DNA from: Ferruginibacter sp. | GTDB lineage: Bacteria; Bacteroidota; Bacteroidia; Chitinophagales; Chitinophagaceae | Reading direction: 5' to 3' | Length of the DNA: 64,000 nt | Assembly: GCA_013141115.1 (NCBI GenBank) | Contig: JABFRP010000003.1 | Span: forward strand, 372,001 to 436,000 | Shown: positions 62,791 through 64,000 of the stretch, piece by piece | How positions within the stretch are numbered: position 1 is the first letter of the stretch | How the letters are laid out: every line of letters begins with the position of its first letter | Translations under genes and position numbers: made by a program | Notes under the pieces: generated by a model | Told to the model about the DNA's origin: nothing | Databases searched by the model: none | The model's input: only the letters and a program-made list of their open reading frames with translations

Positions 62791-63576
62791 TTAAAGCTTT
62801 TCAAAATATTTTCCTTTAAATTGATACCGTATTTTTTTAGTGGTCACTTTTGAGTCTTCAAGTATTACAGGGATGCTTATAATTTTATTTGTTTTGTCAT
62901 AAACTATATAAAAGTCAGTAACTTCTCTGTTTCTGTTTGATGAAGCAGTTAAATCTACTTCATATCCCAACTGGTTTTTAATGCCCTTCTTTGTTTTAAT
63001 TAATTTGGCGGTATCATTGAGTTTTTCATTGTCAATTGAAAATATTTTAATGTTATGATAAGACAAACCTGAACTAAGAATGGCGCTGCTTTGTGTAATA
63101 TAAAACTTCTTATTGCCCGAAACGATGTCGTTGATTTTATTATAAAAACAACCTGCGTTTCCTTCTTCCTCTTTTGTTAACTTAAAAACCCTGGAGAAAA
63201 CTTTTTTGTCAGTTTTATATTGAAACACATTTCTGAAATTACGCATCGTGCCACCTGTTTGGGTATTCCAGGAGTAAATTCTAAAAAGACCATCTTCTGA
63301 TGTTACAATTGTTACACCACTATCTGCAAGAGATTTGAAGTTATATGAAATTGTTGGAGAATTGGAGGAAGTATATTTTAAAAGTAAGCCCTCAAATAAA
63401 TCATTTGCTTCTTGCAGGGAATCATAAGGGTTAATTTTTTCATCGTCTGTATTTAAAAAAGCCCAGTAATTTATTTTGCCAAATGCGGCATTCAATTTTT
63501 TGTCAATAGTTTTTAAATCCTGTGCAAATGATGTTGTAAGATTTAAAAGTAATAAGAGGGTGAGAATATGTTTCAT
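62791..63576 (-). CDS. Hypothetical secreted protein
   Basis: 261 residues with a signal peptide (MKHILTLLLLLNLTTSFAQ). The mature part is rich in Asn, Lys, Ser and Tyr and mainly beta strands (TIVTSEDGLFRIYSWNTQTGGTM, FYITQSSAILSSGLSYHNIKIF). I do not recognise a family. It stands alone; the partial gene upstream at 63753-64000 runs in the same direction. Confidence 0.72.
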   Translation of the reverse strand: MKHILTLLLLLNLTTSFAQDLKTIDKKLNAAFGKINYWAFLNTDDEKINPYDSLQEANDLFEGLLLKYTSSNSPTISYNFKSLADSGVTIVTSEDGLFRIYSWNTQTGGTMRNFRNVFQYKTDKKVFSRVFKLTKEEEGNAGCFYNKINDIVSGNKKFYITQSSAILSSGLSYHNIKIFSIDNEKLNDTAKLIKTKKGIKNQLGYEVDLTASSNRNREVTDFYIVYDKTNKIISIPVILEDSKVTTKKIRYQFKGKYFEKL

Positions 63577-63752
63577 GATGTGGGATGTTCAAATTGCTTA
63601 TTGCCAACGGGTACAGCTTTATGCAGGTTAGTGAAATAGAATTTCGTTTGCCTGAACTACTGTTGATGAAAATATTTTGATGAAGTTAAAAATATTGAAA
63701 TTTATTTGTTTTATACAGATTTCATGTTGGCAATATACCCTGCTTTGTTTTA

Positions 63753-64000
63753 TCAGCGGCGAATGTATGTAATGTAAAAGTCGCCGCCCAAACTAGGTAT
63801 TTTTCTGAGTTGAGGAATAAGTGTCTGTGAATTTTGAACAAATGAATTTATAGGGTTCCAACAACTGCATTTGAAACAGGACGATTCTGTTTGTGGGCTT
63901 ATGATATTTGAAATTGAAAATGTCATATTTTTTGCCGGGATATAAATTTGCCAATCATGGTCTGGGAATACGTATTTCTCTTGTCCACTTATACTATTTA
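63753..64000 (-). CDS. C-terminal part of an unknown protein, cut by window edge
   Basis: 82 codons up to a TGA at 63755-63753, open to the right edge. The sequence reads KYVFPDHDWQIYIPAKNM, then SCFKCSCWNPINSF with three closely spaced cysteines, and ends GGDFYITYIRR. No family recognised. The absence of stops over 248 bases and ordinary amino-acid use support it. Confidence 0.6.
   Translation of the reverse strand, partial: NSISGQEKYVFPDHDWQIYIPAKNMTFSISNIISPQTESSCFKCSCWNPINSFVQNSQTLIPQLRKIPSLGGDFYITYIRR

Noticed and set aside
1..64000. rRNA, tRNA, CRISPR arrays, integrases and transposases were looked for.
   Set aside because: No conserved rRNA or tRNA signature, no regular repeat-spacer array and no DDE or serine/tyrosine recombinase motif was found by eye; a tool-based search could still find a missed small RNA.

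Overview
This window looks like the chromosome of a Bacteroidota bacterium, most likely family Chitinophagaceae. The signs are type IX secretion (T9SS) sorting domains of both classes (type A at 25235-30853 and 49847-51793, CHU_C/type B at 21294-24785), GEVED domains, promoters of the TTG-N16-17-TAnnTTTG kind without Shine-Dalgarno sites, many short lipoproteins, and a lysine/alanine-rich histone H1-like gene. I saw no rRNA, tRNA, CRISPR array, insertion sequence transposase or prophage.

Layout. 1-8.0 kb: housekeeping (5'-part of dnaG, a TPR protein, a DUF4412-like secreted protein, smc, a DUF486 membrane protein). 8.2-12.1 kb: a DUF4382 lipoprotein and a leftward operon of PrsW-type protease, YCF48/BNR-like protein and vWA-like protein. 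12.2-15.5 kb: hutH and hutU, the first two steps of histidine breakdown. 15.5-21.2 kb: an accessory stretch with an A/T-rich membrane-anchored KAP P-loop NTPase (four frameshifts), an amidohydrolase, and a lipoprotein cassette present once complete and once as an internally deleted remnant. 21.3-32.5 kb: two giant T9SS cargo proteins and a secreted BNR-like protein. 33.0-40.3 kb: plant cell-wall degradation (GH9, GH43, GH11 and a lipoprotein) interrupted by three small genes, the first SMI1/KNR4-like. 40.5-64 kb: small metabolic, stress and hypothetical genes, including a B3 metallo-beta-lactamase of the Gln-116 kind, a luciferase-like oxidoreductase, cbpA/cbpM, a Crp/Fnr regulator, a YiaK-like dehydrogenase, a hemolysin III homologue, a cupin, and a gene abutting a glycosyltransferase.

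Three themes explain most of the unusual structure. First, five genes are broken only at homopolymer runs, and each gives a clean protein when run lengths change by one base, so base-calling error is as likely as real decay. Second, intergenic spaces carry several families of short palindromic or direct repeats, some of which pair across tens of kilobases. Third, a few gene groups have no obvious textbook role: the PrsW/BNR/vWA operon, the 59748-61493 pair, the signal-peptide protein with a VgrG-tip-like repeat, and two small genes with nearly the same 85-nt upstream region.

All function calls come from reading the sequence and recalling families; no database search was run.
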